From VMFW01 sp038058095 (GTDB taxonomy: Bacteria > Patescibacteriota > Minisyncoccia > UBA6257 > 2-01-FULL-56-20): a DNA stretch of 26,632 nucleotides. Position numbers and translations under genes: made by a program. The notes beneath the pieces were generated by a model. The model did no database searches. It was given only the letters and a program-made list of their open reading frames with translations, and was not told the origin of the DNA. Each line of letters opens with the position of its first letter. Position 1 is the first letter of the stretch. The stretch covers positions 1 through 26,632 of the forward strand of contig JBBUBW010000042.1 in assembly GCA_038058095.1 (NCBI GenBank), in the 5' to 3' direction. Below, piece by piece: positions 1 to 7,445 of this stretch.

Positions 1-102
1 ATATTGCCATTTCCCCATCCTAGAGGAAACCGCCATATGTGTGTGCACATTACCTCCGCTATTTGACATCCTCAAACACTATATTTGAAAGGACGGTGTT
101 TC

Positions 103-837
103 TTGATTACCCAAGACATTCTTTTCCCTCGTCTCGCCGAGCTGGTGAGAGGGATGTATGAGCAAAATCCGGATGCGAGGAGACATGGTTCGTTCGAAGA
201 ACACGACTTCGTTGTTGGAAGCTTTGCTTCTATCATTGCTCCCGATCCAAAAACTGGACTCCTTGGAGTCGCTGCCGGATACTGTCATAGCATCGATCAT
301 CTTGTCGGAGGGAGCCTCGACAACTTTGATGTCGAAAGCCCAGCGAATCTCCGTAAGGTAGCAGCCACTCCCGAAGAATTGGAATGTTGCTTACGTCAAC
401 TCCTCGCGGATTCAAGGGAACTATCCGAAGAAAATCAAGAAGAAGTGGCTCAGGCGGTTCTCAATCATGAAGGGACTAATGAACAAATCGATTTACTCCC
501 GCATCACCTCGTAGCGCAGACGTTGGTCGAAGCCGACCGTCTTGCCAACATGACGGCCACGATTCTAATGCGGGGCGCGCGGTTCAGCTCGCATTTACCT
601 CTAGTTGATCTGGTCAACTTTGAGAATGACCTTGAGGCTAACTATCGCAATCCCAAGTCTGTTCTTTGGGACGTGGCCAACTGCGCAAGCTGGGGAGACC
701 GAGAGGGACCTTACGCGCTTCGTCTTCCGAAGGCGAGAGAGTTGGGCGCCAAGTACGCAGCGCGCCTGCGGCAGATAATCGCGTGGATTCGCGAAGACTA
801 CGCGGACGCAGGGCTCGTTTCGCATCCAAAGCTCTAA
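103..837 (+). CDS. HD-domain-like phosphohydrolase, divergent
   Basis: A 244-residue soluble protein. Its spacing of conserved residues resembles HD-family metal-dependent phosphohydrolases: H34 (EEHDFVV), H62 in CHSIDH, H122 in AVLNHEG and D145 in EADRLANM. The last two motifs are the most convincing. In usual HD proteins the central dyad is His-Asp; here it reads His62-Ser63, so a normal metal site is uncertain. Substrate is unknown; relatives act on nucleotides or phosphoesters. I chose TTG103 because AAAGGA at 88-93 sits nine bases before it; an in-frame TTG at 85 lies before that ribosome site. The gene is G+C-richer than most of the window, stands alone and ends in a strong terminator. 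The fold call is from motifs only. Confidence 0.6.
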   Translation: MITQDILFPRLAELVRGMYEQNPDARRHGSFEEHDFVVGSFASIIAPDPKTGLLGVAAGYCHSIDHLVGGSLDNFDVESPANLRKVAATPEELECCLRQLLADSRELSEENQEEVAQAVLNHEGTNEQIDLLPHHLVAQTLVEADRLANMTATILMRGARFSSHLPLVDLVNFENDLEANYRNPKSVLWDVANCASWGDREGPYALRLPKARELGAKYAARLRQIIAWIREDYADAGLVSHPKL

Positions 838-850
838 AAAGAGCAATACA

Positions 851-894
851 AAAACCACGGCCTGGGATAGTAATCCTAGGCCGTGGTTTTATTT
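851..894 (+). terminator. Strong intrinsic terminator of the HD-like gene
   Basis: Bases 851-868 pair with 873-890 as an 18-bp stem with a single G-U pair and an AGTA loop, followed by TTTTATTT. It begins 13 bases after the stop codon. Its T-run abuts the -35 box of the next promoter, so two transcription units are separated with almost no spare DNA. Confidence 0.93.
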
Positions 895-921
895 GAAGTT
901 GAAACATACGGGTGTTAGAAT
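893..921 (+). promoter_or_regulatory. Sigma70-type promoter, extended -10, leaderless start
   Basis: The -35 box TTGAAG (893-898), a 17-base spacer and the -10 box TAGAAT (916-921), preceded by TG at 913-914 (extended -10). The predicted transcript start (~928-929) falls on the ATG at 929, giving a leaderless mRNA. Confidence 0.7.
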
Positions 922-928
922 GAAATCC

Positions 929-2125
929 ATGAAAATCAATCTCCAGCCCGTTATCGACTTTGGGAAAATGCCCATTGCCAATGCTTTTTTGACCGAAGAT
1001 CAGTTTAAAGATGAATTTTTTTACAATATGGTTTTAGGCTATGATCCAGAAACGCATGCTATCGGGCTCGTCAACACCGTTCCGCCGGAAAAGATGTTTC
1101 ACGATCACTACGCCTTCTTCTCCTCGACTTCAAAAGGCATGCAGAAGCATTTTAAAGAAACCGCCCAAAAGCTTTTGCCTTATGCCGGAAAGGGGATTGT
1201 AGTTGAAGTCGGTTCCAACGACGGTATCATGCTTGAGGCATGGAAAGAATTTGGTGTCAAAGCCATCGGCGTTGAACCTTCAGCTAACGTGGCAAAAATT
1301 TCAAAATCCCACGGACATGAGGTTTTAGTTGAATTTATGACGCCGAAAACAGTGGACATTATTCTATCCCAAGGGAAAGTTTCACTCGTATATGGCGCCA
1401 ACGTTTCGTGTCACATCGAAAAATTTTATGAATATCTCGAGTGTGTCACTAGACTTATCGGGGAAGAAGGAGTTTTCGTTTTTGAAGACCCATACTTTAT
1501 GGATATCGTCGAAAAAACTTCCTATGACCAAATTTACGACGAGCACGTTTGGTATTTCACAATCTCCTTTATCAATAAAATCCTCAAACCGCTTAGGTTT
1601 CATGTTTTTGACTGCGAACACATTGAAGTTCACGGCGGCGAGCTTAGAATGTATGTCGGCCACATAGACACTCACCCCGAAAAACCCGTCGTCAAAGAGT
1701 GGTTGGTCAAAGAAGCTAATCTCCCCGCCAAACTTGAAACGTTAAAAAATAATGTTGTCCAATCAAAAATCAAATTAGTTGAAATTCTTGAAAACCTAAA
1801 AAGGGAAGGAAAAAAAATTGTCGGCTTTGGCGCCACTTCTAAAGCCACCACCGTTTTCAATTATTGCGGCATCGGGCCTGATCTTATTCCGTTCGTCACC
1901 GACACCACCCCCATAAAACAAGGTAAATATTATCCCGGCGTGCACATCCCAGTTGTTCCTCAGGACATCTTCGAAGCTGGCAAAACCGACCCGTCAAAAT
2001 TTATCGATTATGCCTTCCTCGGCGCTTGGAACCATTTCAAGGAGATCGACCAATATCAATCATGGTTTAAGCGGGCAGGAGGCAAATGGATAACACACGT
2101 TCCTATGCCGAGGATTATTGATTAA
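929..2125 (+). CDS. NDP-hexose C-methyltransferase (NovU/TylCIII/TcaB9 family)
   Basis: A 398-residue SAM-dependent enzyme that should add a methyl group to a carbon (usually C-3) of a nucleotide-linked keto-deoxysugar. SAM motif I is VVEVGSNDG (91-99) followed by GVEPSAN. The catalytic region around YDEH (203-206) keeps the Tyr, Glu and His positions of the TcaB9 YHEH motif; HGGELRMY follows. A C-terminal C-methyltransferase domain contains IVGFGATSKATT. The N-terminal zinc-binding region (LQPVIDFGKMPIANAF onward) is present in outline, but its usual cysteines are missing: residues 37-48 read LGYDPETHAIGL where relatives have CxxC. ATG929 is preferred because the promoter -10 ends at 921; ATG920 and TTG893 overlap promoter elements. 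First gene of a tight three-gene operon. Confidence 0.88.
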   Translation: MKINLQPVIDFGKMPIANAFLTEDQFKDEFFYNMVLGYDPETHAIGLVNTVPPEKMFHDHYAFFSSTSKGMQKHFKETAQKLLPYAGKGIVVEVGSNDGIMLEAWKEFGVKAIGVEPSANVAKISKSHGHEVLVEFMTPKTVDIILSQGKVSLVYGANVSCHIEKFYEYLECVTRLIGEEGVFVFEDPYFMDIVEKTSYDQIYDEHVWYFTISFINKILKPLRFHVFDCEHIEVHGGELRMYVGHIDTHPEKPVVKEWLVKEANLPAKLETLKNNVVQSKIKLVEILENLKREGKKIVGFGATSKATTVFNYCGIGPDLIPFVTDTTPIKQGKYYPGVHIPVVPQDIFEAGKTDPSKFIDYAFLGAWNHFKEIDQYQSWFKRAGGKWITHVPMPRIID

Positions 2126-2131
2126 AAAACG

Positions 2132-2854
2132 ATGAATAAAATACTTTTAACCGGTGGGTCCGGTCTTCTCGGAAAAGAGATAATCAAGCTCGATTCTTTG
2201 CTCATCGCGCCGATGCACGCCGAGATGGATATTTTGGATATAGAATCTGTCGAGCGCGCAATCGCGAAATACAATCCGGATATAATCTTGCATCTTGCGG
2301 CGGCGACCAAACCTCCGAAGCACGAAAAAGATCCGAGCGTGGGGCTTCGCGTAAACATCATCGGAACCGCGAACCTGGCACTTCTTGCCAACAAGTTCGG
2401 CAAGCGGCTGATCTACACCTCTACGGATTATCTCTACGCAGGGCCTGGGCCACACAAAGAAACGGAAGCAGTTTCCCCCCCGTACAAATTTGCCTGGTCA
2501 AAACTTGGTGGGGAAGCGGCGGTGCTTTTACTGCAAAACTCTCTTGTACTTCGCTTAAGTTTCGGGCCCGTGCCGTTCCCCTGGGATAAAGTTTACGAAA
2601 ACCAGTGGAATTCGAAGCTCTACGCCGACGAGATGGCGCCACTGGTTCTTTTGGCGGCAAAATCCTCGGCAACGGGCATCATGAACATCGGTGGTCCGAG
2701 AACAACGCTTGAAGCGTACGCCAAGCGGACGCGTCCCGATATAGAAACGGTATCGAAACCGGACTGGGTTCCCGCGGATACGTCACTAGATCTTACAAAA
2801 ATGAAAATAATTCTTGGCATTGATGACGAATCGAAACTTTTAAAACACCAATGA
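2132..2854 (+). CDS. RmlD-like NAD(P)-dependent sugar reductase/epimerase
   Basis: A 240-residue extended-SDR protein of the RmlD-like family. The Rossmann motif GGSGLLG is at 8-14, LHLAAAT at 53-59 and YTSTDYLYAG at 95-104. It is shorter than usual RmlD (~280-300 residues). The catalytic YxxxK is altered: the aligned stretch PPYKFAWSK puts Phe120 where Tyr is expected, with Lys124 kept and a displaced Tyr at 118. It may be a weak or re-purposed reductase. It starts six bases after the methyltransferase stop and its TGA overlaps the next ATG by four bases, so it is cotranscribed. This gene and the next are G+C-richer (about half G+C) than the loci further right. Exact substrate cannot be told. 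Confidence 0.8.
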   Translation: MNKILLTGGSGLLGKEIIKLDSLLIAPMHAEMDILDIESVERAIAKYNPDIILHLAAATKPPKHEKDPSVGLRVNIIGTANLALLANKFGKRLIYTSTDYLYAGPGPHKETEAVSPPYKFAWSKLGGEAAVLLLQNSLVLRLSFGPVPFPWDKVYENQWNSKLYADEMAPLVLLAAKSSATGIMNIGGPRTTLEAYAKRTRPDIETVSKPDWVPADTSLDLTKMKIILGIDDESKLLKHQ

Positions 2855-3960
2855 AGGTAAAATTTCACGACCTTTCTGGGCCGACGCAGCAAATCAAAAA
2901 GGAATTTTTGGAACGTCTAGAAGTATTTCTCGACAGGGCCAATTTTATTCTAACCGACGAAGTCTTGGAATTCGAGAAAGCGTGGGCAAAATACATTGGT
3001 ACGGAGCACTGCGTTGGCGTTTCGAATGGCGCCGATGCCCTGTGGCTTGCACTCACCGCTCTCGGCGTGCGGTCGGGAGATGAAGTTATCACGCAGGCAA
3101 ACGCTTACAATGCTACTGCGGCGTCCATTCTCCGCGTGGGGGCCACTCCTCGTTTTGTGGATATCGATCCCAAAACGCTTTTGATAAATACGGCCGAGAT
3201 TGAGCGCTGTATCACGCCAAAGACGCGCGCAATTCTGCCGGTGCATCTTTACGGCCAGGCGTCTGATATGAGCTCGATCACCGAGATCGCAAAAAAACAC
3301 AAGTTAGTTGTCATTGAAGATTGCGCGCAGGCGCATGGCGCCGAGTGGAACGGGAAAAAAGCAGGGGCATGGGGGGATGCGGCGGCCTGGAGTTTTTATC
3401 CGACGAAGAACCTCGGCGCTTTTGGCGATGCCGGAGTCGTTACTACCTCGAATGCGCAGGTAAGAGATGAGATCCGCATGCTTCGCAATTTAGGCCAAGA
3501 ATCAAAGAACAATCACATGCGCTTGGGCTACAATATGCGACTAGATCCGATTCAGGCCATCGTCCTATCGCTTAAACTCCCATATCTTGAGGATTGGACA
3601 AAAAAACGCCAAATTGCTGCGTCCCGTTATGATGAATTGATCAATAAGGCCGGGCTTCCGGTGGAATATGTTCATTGCGACCCTCGCGCCACGCATGTGT
3701 ATCACCTATATCCAGTAAAAATTTTGAGTTTCGATCGTGACAAAGTTCGCGAAGAACTTGACAAAAAAGAGATCGATACCGAGATCCATTATCCAACGCT
3801 TGTCATGGATCAGCCGTTTTATCCTAAAGATCTGCCGCGAGACGAATGTCCCATCGCCCGCGATACGGCGCGCTCCCTCCTTTCTCTTCCGCTTCACGAG
3901 AATATTACACGAGAAGAACAGCAGTATGTCATTGACTCCTTGAGATCAATCCTCTCCTAA
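2851..3960 (+). CDS. DegT/DnrJ/EryC1/StrS-family sugar aminotransferase
   Basis: A 369-residue PLP enzyme expected to aminate a nucleotide-linked keto-sugar, with glutamate as the likely donor. The family is clear: Asp157 in VIEDCAQAHGA, which holds the PLP ring nitrogen, and Lys186 in SFYPTKNLGAFGDAG, which forms the Schiff base; NGADALWLAL lies near 59-68. Length is normal. FYPTKNLGAFGDAG resembles 3-aminotransferases such as FdtB/QdtB, but position specificity cannot be settled here. Together with the upstream C-methyltransferase, this suggests a branched aminodeoxysugar made from dTDP-4-keto-6-deoxyglucose. No FdtA/QdtA-type isomerase is visible. The ATG overlaps the previous stop (ATGA). 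Confidence 0.92.
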   Translation: MKVKFHDLSGPTQQIKKEFLERLEVFLDRANFILTDEVLEFEKAWAKYIGTEHCVGVSNGADALWLALTALGVRSGDEVITQANAYNATAASILRVGATPRFVDIDPKTLLINTAEIERCITPKTRAILPVHLYGQASDMSSITEIAKKHKLVVIEDCAQAHGAEWNGKKAGAWGDAAAWSFYPTKNLGAFGDAGVVTTSNAQVRDEIRMLRNLGQESKNNHMRLGYNMRLDPIQAIVLSLKLPYLEDWTKKRQIAASRYDELINKAGLPVEYVHCDPRATHVYHLYPVKILSFDRDKVREELDKKEIDTEIHYPTLVMDQPFYPKDLPRDECPIARDTARSLLSLPLHENITREEQQYVIDSLRSILS

Positions 3961-3998
3961 GAACCATCGGCAATTTTTTCTATACTTTAATAAGTATT

Positions 3999-4880
3999 TT
4001 ATTCTAATAGCTTTTCCCTTTCTCCTTTTATACAAAGCAGATCTCTTCCAATGGCTTGTTTTAAGTCTGTAATTTTTATCATTTCGTTTTTATGCAGATG
4101 CAAGCTATAAATTGTAAATCCATTTGATTGCAAAAGCGCAAAATCTTGTTTTGGGTCATAACCGGAACTTCTTACTGCGGCAGGAGTGTACTCTATAGAT
4201 AAAATTAGAGAGTCTTTTTTCAAAGTAGATTTCATTCCCTCACTTTTATAAAATCAACCTTCCTTCTTAAATAATTATTAATAAAATCATCTAACGAAAC
4301 TGTATCAATTTTAATAGATAAACCCTTCTAATATTTTTCATCTTCTACTAAACTACCAGAATTATCATTAAAAGGAAAATAAAAATTTCTGTCACTATTT
4401 TCGGTTGATTCTGCTACTCCTTTCTTTATCGCCTTAACGTTTGAATATTTGTTCGCGGCAATATTTTTTTCCAGTAGAGCAAAATTAGTTGGGTCTGGTT
4501 CAAACGCAACAACTTTGCCTGCGTCGCCAACAAGACGCGCCATTGTGAGCGTGTGGTATCCGATGTGCGCGCCGACATCCAATACTACATCTCTAAAACG
4601 GATTAGTTTCTTGAAAATCTCTGTTTCGTAGGATTCGTACGATCCTCTAACGGAAAGTTCAAGGCGATCTTGATCGTCAAGAAAAAGTATATGTTTATCA
4701 ATAATAACAAAAGGAGGAATAGTATGCTTAAGATACCTCAATAATTTCTCTTTCAGAGATCGTATAAGCGGCAAACTAGAAAACCCTCTTCCACGAAAAA
4801 TTTTTGAGCTTAGTCCATAACACCAAGCAATCAGTTTTTGTGACCTCTCTCTCTCTCTTATCTGAAACTAAGTTGTGCAT
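3999..4880 (-). pseudogene. FkbM-family methyltransferase, broken by three lesions
   Basis: Remnant of an FkbM-type SAM methyltransferase (likely O-methylation of a sugar). The methyltransferase core reads VVLDVGAHIGYHT and VVAFEPDP. (1) The only good start, ATG4880 just after a near-perfect promoter, is out of frame with the body; the frames meet at an (AG)7 tract (4845-4858), and one more AG unit would join them. The body frame is open from 4867 and codes a plausible N-terminus (LIAWCYGLSSKIFRG). (2) An in-frame TAG lies at 4330-4328; the same frame continues beyond it with IKIDTVSLDDFINNY and VDFIKV. (3) At about 4240 the conserved DVEG segment is deleted with a frameshift, and the C-terminus resumes as GMKSTLKK to the stop at 3999. 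Convergent with the aminotransferase gene. Confidence 0.85.
4845..4858 (-). repeat. (AG)7 dinucleotide tract at 5' end of FkbM remnant
   Basis: Seven CT units on the plus strand (AG on the coding strand). The tract lies 8-13 codons after ATG4880, exactly between the start-codon frame and the methyltransferase frame. A gain of one unit (+2) or loss of two (-4) would put them in register, the arrangement seen in slipped-strand phase-variable genes. Confidence 0.7.
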
Positions 4881-4892
4881 AATAATATGAGT

Positions 4893-4921
4893 ATTATAGT
4901 GGAATTTCTATGTGATATCAA
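4893..4921 (-). promoter_or_regulatory. Near-consensus sigma70 promoter for FkbM remnant
   Basis: On the minus strand: TTGATA (4921-4916), a 17-base spacer, then TATAAT (4898-4893). ATG4880 lies 12 bases after the -10 box, so the leader would be only about 6 bases. The -35 box lies inside the last codons of rfbA. Confidence 0.8.
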
Positions 4922-5651
4922 CCGGGAATTCCCGATTCTTTTTCAACATCAGCATTGATGCGTGCACGAGTGAGTCAAAAGTTCCTGCATCTATCCAATC
5001 TCCTTTGACGATATCATATCTAGCCAGCCCATTTTTGACGTAATAATTGTTAACGTCAGTGATTTCTAACTCTCCACGCTCTGAAGGCTTGAGAGTTTTC
5101 ACAATCGCAAACACGTCGGAATCATAAAGATATAGGCCGGTAACAGCTAGATTTGAAAGCGGGCTCTTCGGCTTTTCAATAATAGAGGTGATTCGTGCCT
5201 GATGCACTTCAGCTATGCCGAAACGTTCAGGGTCAGGAACTTCTTTAAGGAACAATCTAGCTCCGCCATCTTTCGCGAATGCCGCTACGCCGCTTTTGAT
5301 TTGCTCGTGGTTCGTGAAAATATTATCGCCAAGCATAACAGCGATCTTTGCTCCGTTGGCAAATTTTTCTGCAAGGGCAAGCGCGTGCGCAATACCCTTC
5401 GGACCGTTCTGTGCGGCATAGGTTATCCTAAGGTTAAATTCTGACCCGCTCCCCAAAAGCTTCTTAAAGTTTGGCAGATCCTCTTTGTTAGAAGTCAATA
5501 AAATTTCTTTTATACCGGCGTTTCTCATCGCAAGCAGAGGATAATAAATCAGCGGTTTGTCGTAAACAGGAAGAAGATGTTTATTAATAAGATGCGTGAA
5601 AGGCCTCAGTCGAGTACCTTGGCCACCAGCGAGAATAACTCCTTTGATCAT
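4908..5651 (-). CDS. rfbA: Glucose-1-phosphate thymidylyltransferase RfbA/RmlA
   Basis: A 247-residue nucleotidyltransferase that joins glucose-1-phosphate and dTTP to give dTDP-glucose and pyrophosphate, the first step to dTDP-deoxysugars. The signature VILAGGQGTRLRPFT is at 5-19, followed by HLLPVYDKPLIYYPL, MLGDNIF and IIEKPKSP; GELEITDVNNYY follows near 190. It is the short form of about 245 residues, ending soon after the catalytic domain, unlike the ~290-residue enterobacterial enzyme. The ATG lies 10 bases after the rfbB stop, so the two genes form an operon. The expected partners rfbC (3,5-epimerase) and a standard rfbD are not next to it. Confidence 0.95.
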   Translation of the reverse strand: MIKGVILAGGQGTRLRPFTHLINKHLLPVYDKPLIYYPLLAMRNAGIKEILLTSNKEDLPNFKKLLGSGSEFNLRITYAAQNGPKGIAHALALAEKFANGAKIAVMLGDNIFTNHEQIKSGVAAFAKDGGARLFLKEVPDPERFGIAEVHQARITSIIEKPKSPLSNLAVTGLYLYDSDVFAIVKTLKPSERGELEITDVNNYYVKNGLARYDIVKGDWIDAGTFDSLVHASMLMLKKNREFPVDIT

Positions 5652-5660
5652 AATATTGGT

Positions 5661-6716
5661 TTAATTCTCCTTTCCTGAAATCCCTAATATTTTCCTATAA
5701 ATATGTCCATTAACCCCCCCCGTTCTTCTCATGGAGCTTTGAACCCAATCTCGATTATTTCTATACCATAACACTGTTTTTGGCAAGTATACTCTGAGTT
5801 TACGCGTTGCCCTCCAGCCAAGCTTTTTAAGTTTAGAGGCATCGAGGGTATAGCGTTCGTCATGTCCCGGACGATCAGTAACATGCGTTATAAGCGACAA
5901 AGGTTTTTTGAGCGTTTCAAGGATCCGTTCTGTTGTTTCAAGATTTGATAGTTCTTCATCCGACGTCACGCAATAATTTTCACCAGCCACTCCTTTCTGG
6001 AGAAGCGTTACAATCGCCGAGGAGCAATCATCAACATGCAGCCACGAGCGAACATGTTTTCCATGACCATACACTGGGAGTGGTAAATTCTGAAGAGCCC
6101 TTGTTGTAAAAAACGGTATCAATTTCTCGGGAAGTTGTCGAGGGCCATAGTTATTGGCGGGATGTATAATAATAATAGGGAGATACCATGTTTGAATGAA
6201 TGAGCGAACCAACATATCAGCAGCGGCTTTCGACGCTGCGTATGGCGAATTCGGGAAATATGGAGAATCTTCTCGGAATCTGCGTTTGGATTTCAAAGGC
6301 AGCGATCCAAATACTTCGTCAGTTGATACGTGAATAAAAAGTTTGATATTTGGTGATTTATGTATTGCCTGAAGGAGCGAGTGCGTACCGAGAACGTTTG
6401 AAACTATAAAACTTTTGCTTGATTTGTGAATGGATCGGTCAACATGGGTTTCTGCCGCAAAATGAACGACATAGTCTACCCGCTGGAATAGCTTCGTCAT
6501 TAACCTCGTCTCGTTAATATCGGCCCCAATTAAGGAGACGCGACTTTTAGGCAATCCGTCGAGATTATGTTTATTCCCGGCGTAAGATAAATTGTCGACG
6601 ACAGTGATCTTGCTTTCGAGGGTTTTTGAGAGGAGGTACCGTATAAAATTCGAACCTATGAAACCAGCTCCGCCCGTAACAAGAAATCGGGCATTTTTTA
6701 AATTTCGTTTTGGCAT
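5661..6716 (-). CDS. rfbB: dTDP-glucose 4,6-dehydratase RfbB/RmlB
   Basis: A 351-residue extended-SDR enzyme that converts dTDP-glucose to dTDP-4-keto-6-deoxyglucose with bound NAD+. Motifs: TGGAGFIGSNF (14-24) for NAD; HFAAETHVDRSI (85-96); STDEVFG (131-137) with the Thr-Asp-Glu triplet; Tyr159-x3-Lys163; NNYGPRQ; RSWLHVDDC; and DRPGHDERY near the C-terminus. All key residues of an active dehydratase are present. First gene of the rfbB-rfbA pair. A possible -10 box (TATAGT, 6745-6740) lies upstream on the minus strand without a convincing -35. The product would feed the C-methyltransferase and aminotransferase at 929-3960. Confidence 0.96.
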   Translation of the reverse strand: MPKRNLKNARFLVTGGAGFIGSNFIRYLLSKTLESKITVVDNLSYAGNKHNLDGLPKSRVSLIGADINETRLMTKLFQRVDYVVHFAAETHVDRSIHKSSKSFIVSNVLGTHSLLQAIHKSPNIKLFIHVSTDEVFGSLPLKSKRRFREDSPYFPNSPYAASKAAADMLVRSFIQTWYLPIIIIHPANNYGPRQLPEKLIPFFTTRALQNLPLPVYGHGKHVRSWLHVDDCSSAIVTLLQKGVAGENYCVTSDEELSNLETTERILETLKKPLSLITHVTDRPGHDERYTLDASKLKKLGWRATRKLRVYLPKTVLWYRNNRDWVQSSMRRTGGVNGHIYRKILGISGKEN

Positions 6717-6806
6717 CTTATTTTGCGCAACATCAATTCACTATACTCTTTTTGAGGCATTCGCAGATATCTAACGCCGCTGATTTTTAGGTGATACACT
6801 CATTGC

Positions 6807-6836
6807 TTAGCACCCATAATTACCCTATGATACAAT
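6807..6836 (+). promoter_or_regulatory. Extended -10 promoter, leaderless
   Basis: TTAGCA (6807-6812), an 18-base spacer and TACAAT (6831-6836), preceded by TG at 6828-6829. Only six bases separate the -10 box from ATG6843, so the transcript should begin at the start codon. Confidence 0.65.
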
Positions 6837-6842
6837 AGTTTT

Positions 6843-7406
6843 ATGCAATACACTAATCCCAATATCGAGTGCTTCCCTTTTTATAAGAGCAATGACTTAG
6901 GAAAAACGCTTTATGATGTGGTGTTGAAATATAAGCCAAAAAAGATCATAGAATTCGGGCCTCTGAATGGTTATACGACAGTGGCTATGGCTATGGCACT
7001 TGATGAACTAAAAACCGGCAAAATAATATCTTATGATTTATTTGAAGATTATCAGTATAAGCACTCAACAATAAAAAATACCCAGAAAAATATAGATTCT
7101 TATGGCTTATCGCGATACGTCAAACTAAAGAAAAAAGACTTTAATGAATGGTTAAAGAATCCCGAAGATTTCGATTTGTTATATATCGATTTATCTAACA
7201 CCGGCGAGATCATCGAAAAATTTTATGGAGCGGTTAAGAATCAAATAGATAATGGCTCAATTGTCGTTTTTGAGGGCGGCTCCGAAGAACGAGACAATGT
7301 GGAATGGATGAATAAGTATAATAAGAAAAAGGTTGGCGGCACCAAAGTTCCATACAAGGTTATTAATTGGAAGTTCCCATCACTATCGATGATCGTGAAA
7401 AAGTGA
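6843..7406 (+). CDS. Class I SAM-dependent methyltransferase (small, O-MTase-like)
   Basis: A 187-residue protein with the SAM motif KIIEFGPLNGYTT (34-46), an acidic end to the next strand (ISYDLFED), KKKDFNEWL, and a later LLYIDLSN strand, as in small methyltransferases of the Methyltransf_24 type. There is no membrane segment or signal peptide. The target is unknown; in this locus a sugar hydroxyl is a reasonable guess. It begins a rightward group with the FkbM and GT2 genes, though a 39-base gap separates it from the next gene. Divergent from rfbB across 126 bases. The fold is fairly sure, the substrate is not. Confidence 0.72.
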   Translation: MQYTNPNIECFPFYKSNDLGKTLYDVVLKYKPKKIIEFGPLNGYTTVAMAMALDELKTGKIISYDLFEDYQYKHSTIKNTQKNIDSYGLSRYVKLKKKDFNEWLKNPEDFDLLYIDLSNTGEIIEKFYGAVKNQIDNGSIVVFEGGSEERDNVEWMNKYNKKKVGGTKVPYKVINWKFPSLSMIVKK

Positions 7407-7445
7407 AAAACTTGTCGTATAAAAGAATTTTAAAAATAACAAAAA

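Noticed and set aside
63..91. TTGACA at 63-68 as -35 of a promoter for the HD-like gene
   Set aside because: The only -10-like hexamer (TATATT, 80-85) is 11 bases away, and at 17 bases there is nothing suitable. The true promoter may lie left of the window.
3975..4000. ATACTT-TAAT-AAGTAT hairpin as a terminator between convergent genes
   Set aside because: Only six A/T-rich pairs and a poor T-run; too weak to list as a feature.
4328..4330. TAG recoding (read-through) in the FkbM gene
   Set aside because: The frame continues past TAG with family sequence, but the same gene also has a frameshift deletion and an out-of-frame start; rfbA also ends with TAG. Ordinary gene decay explains it better.
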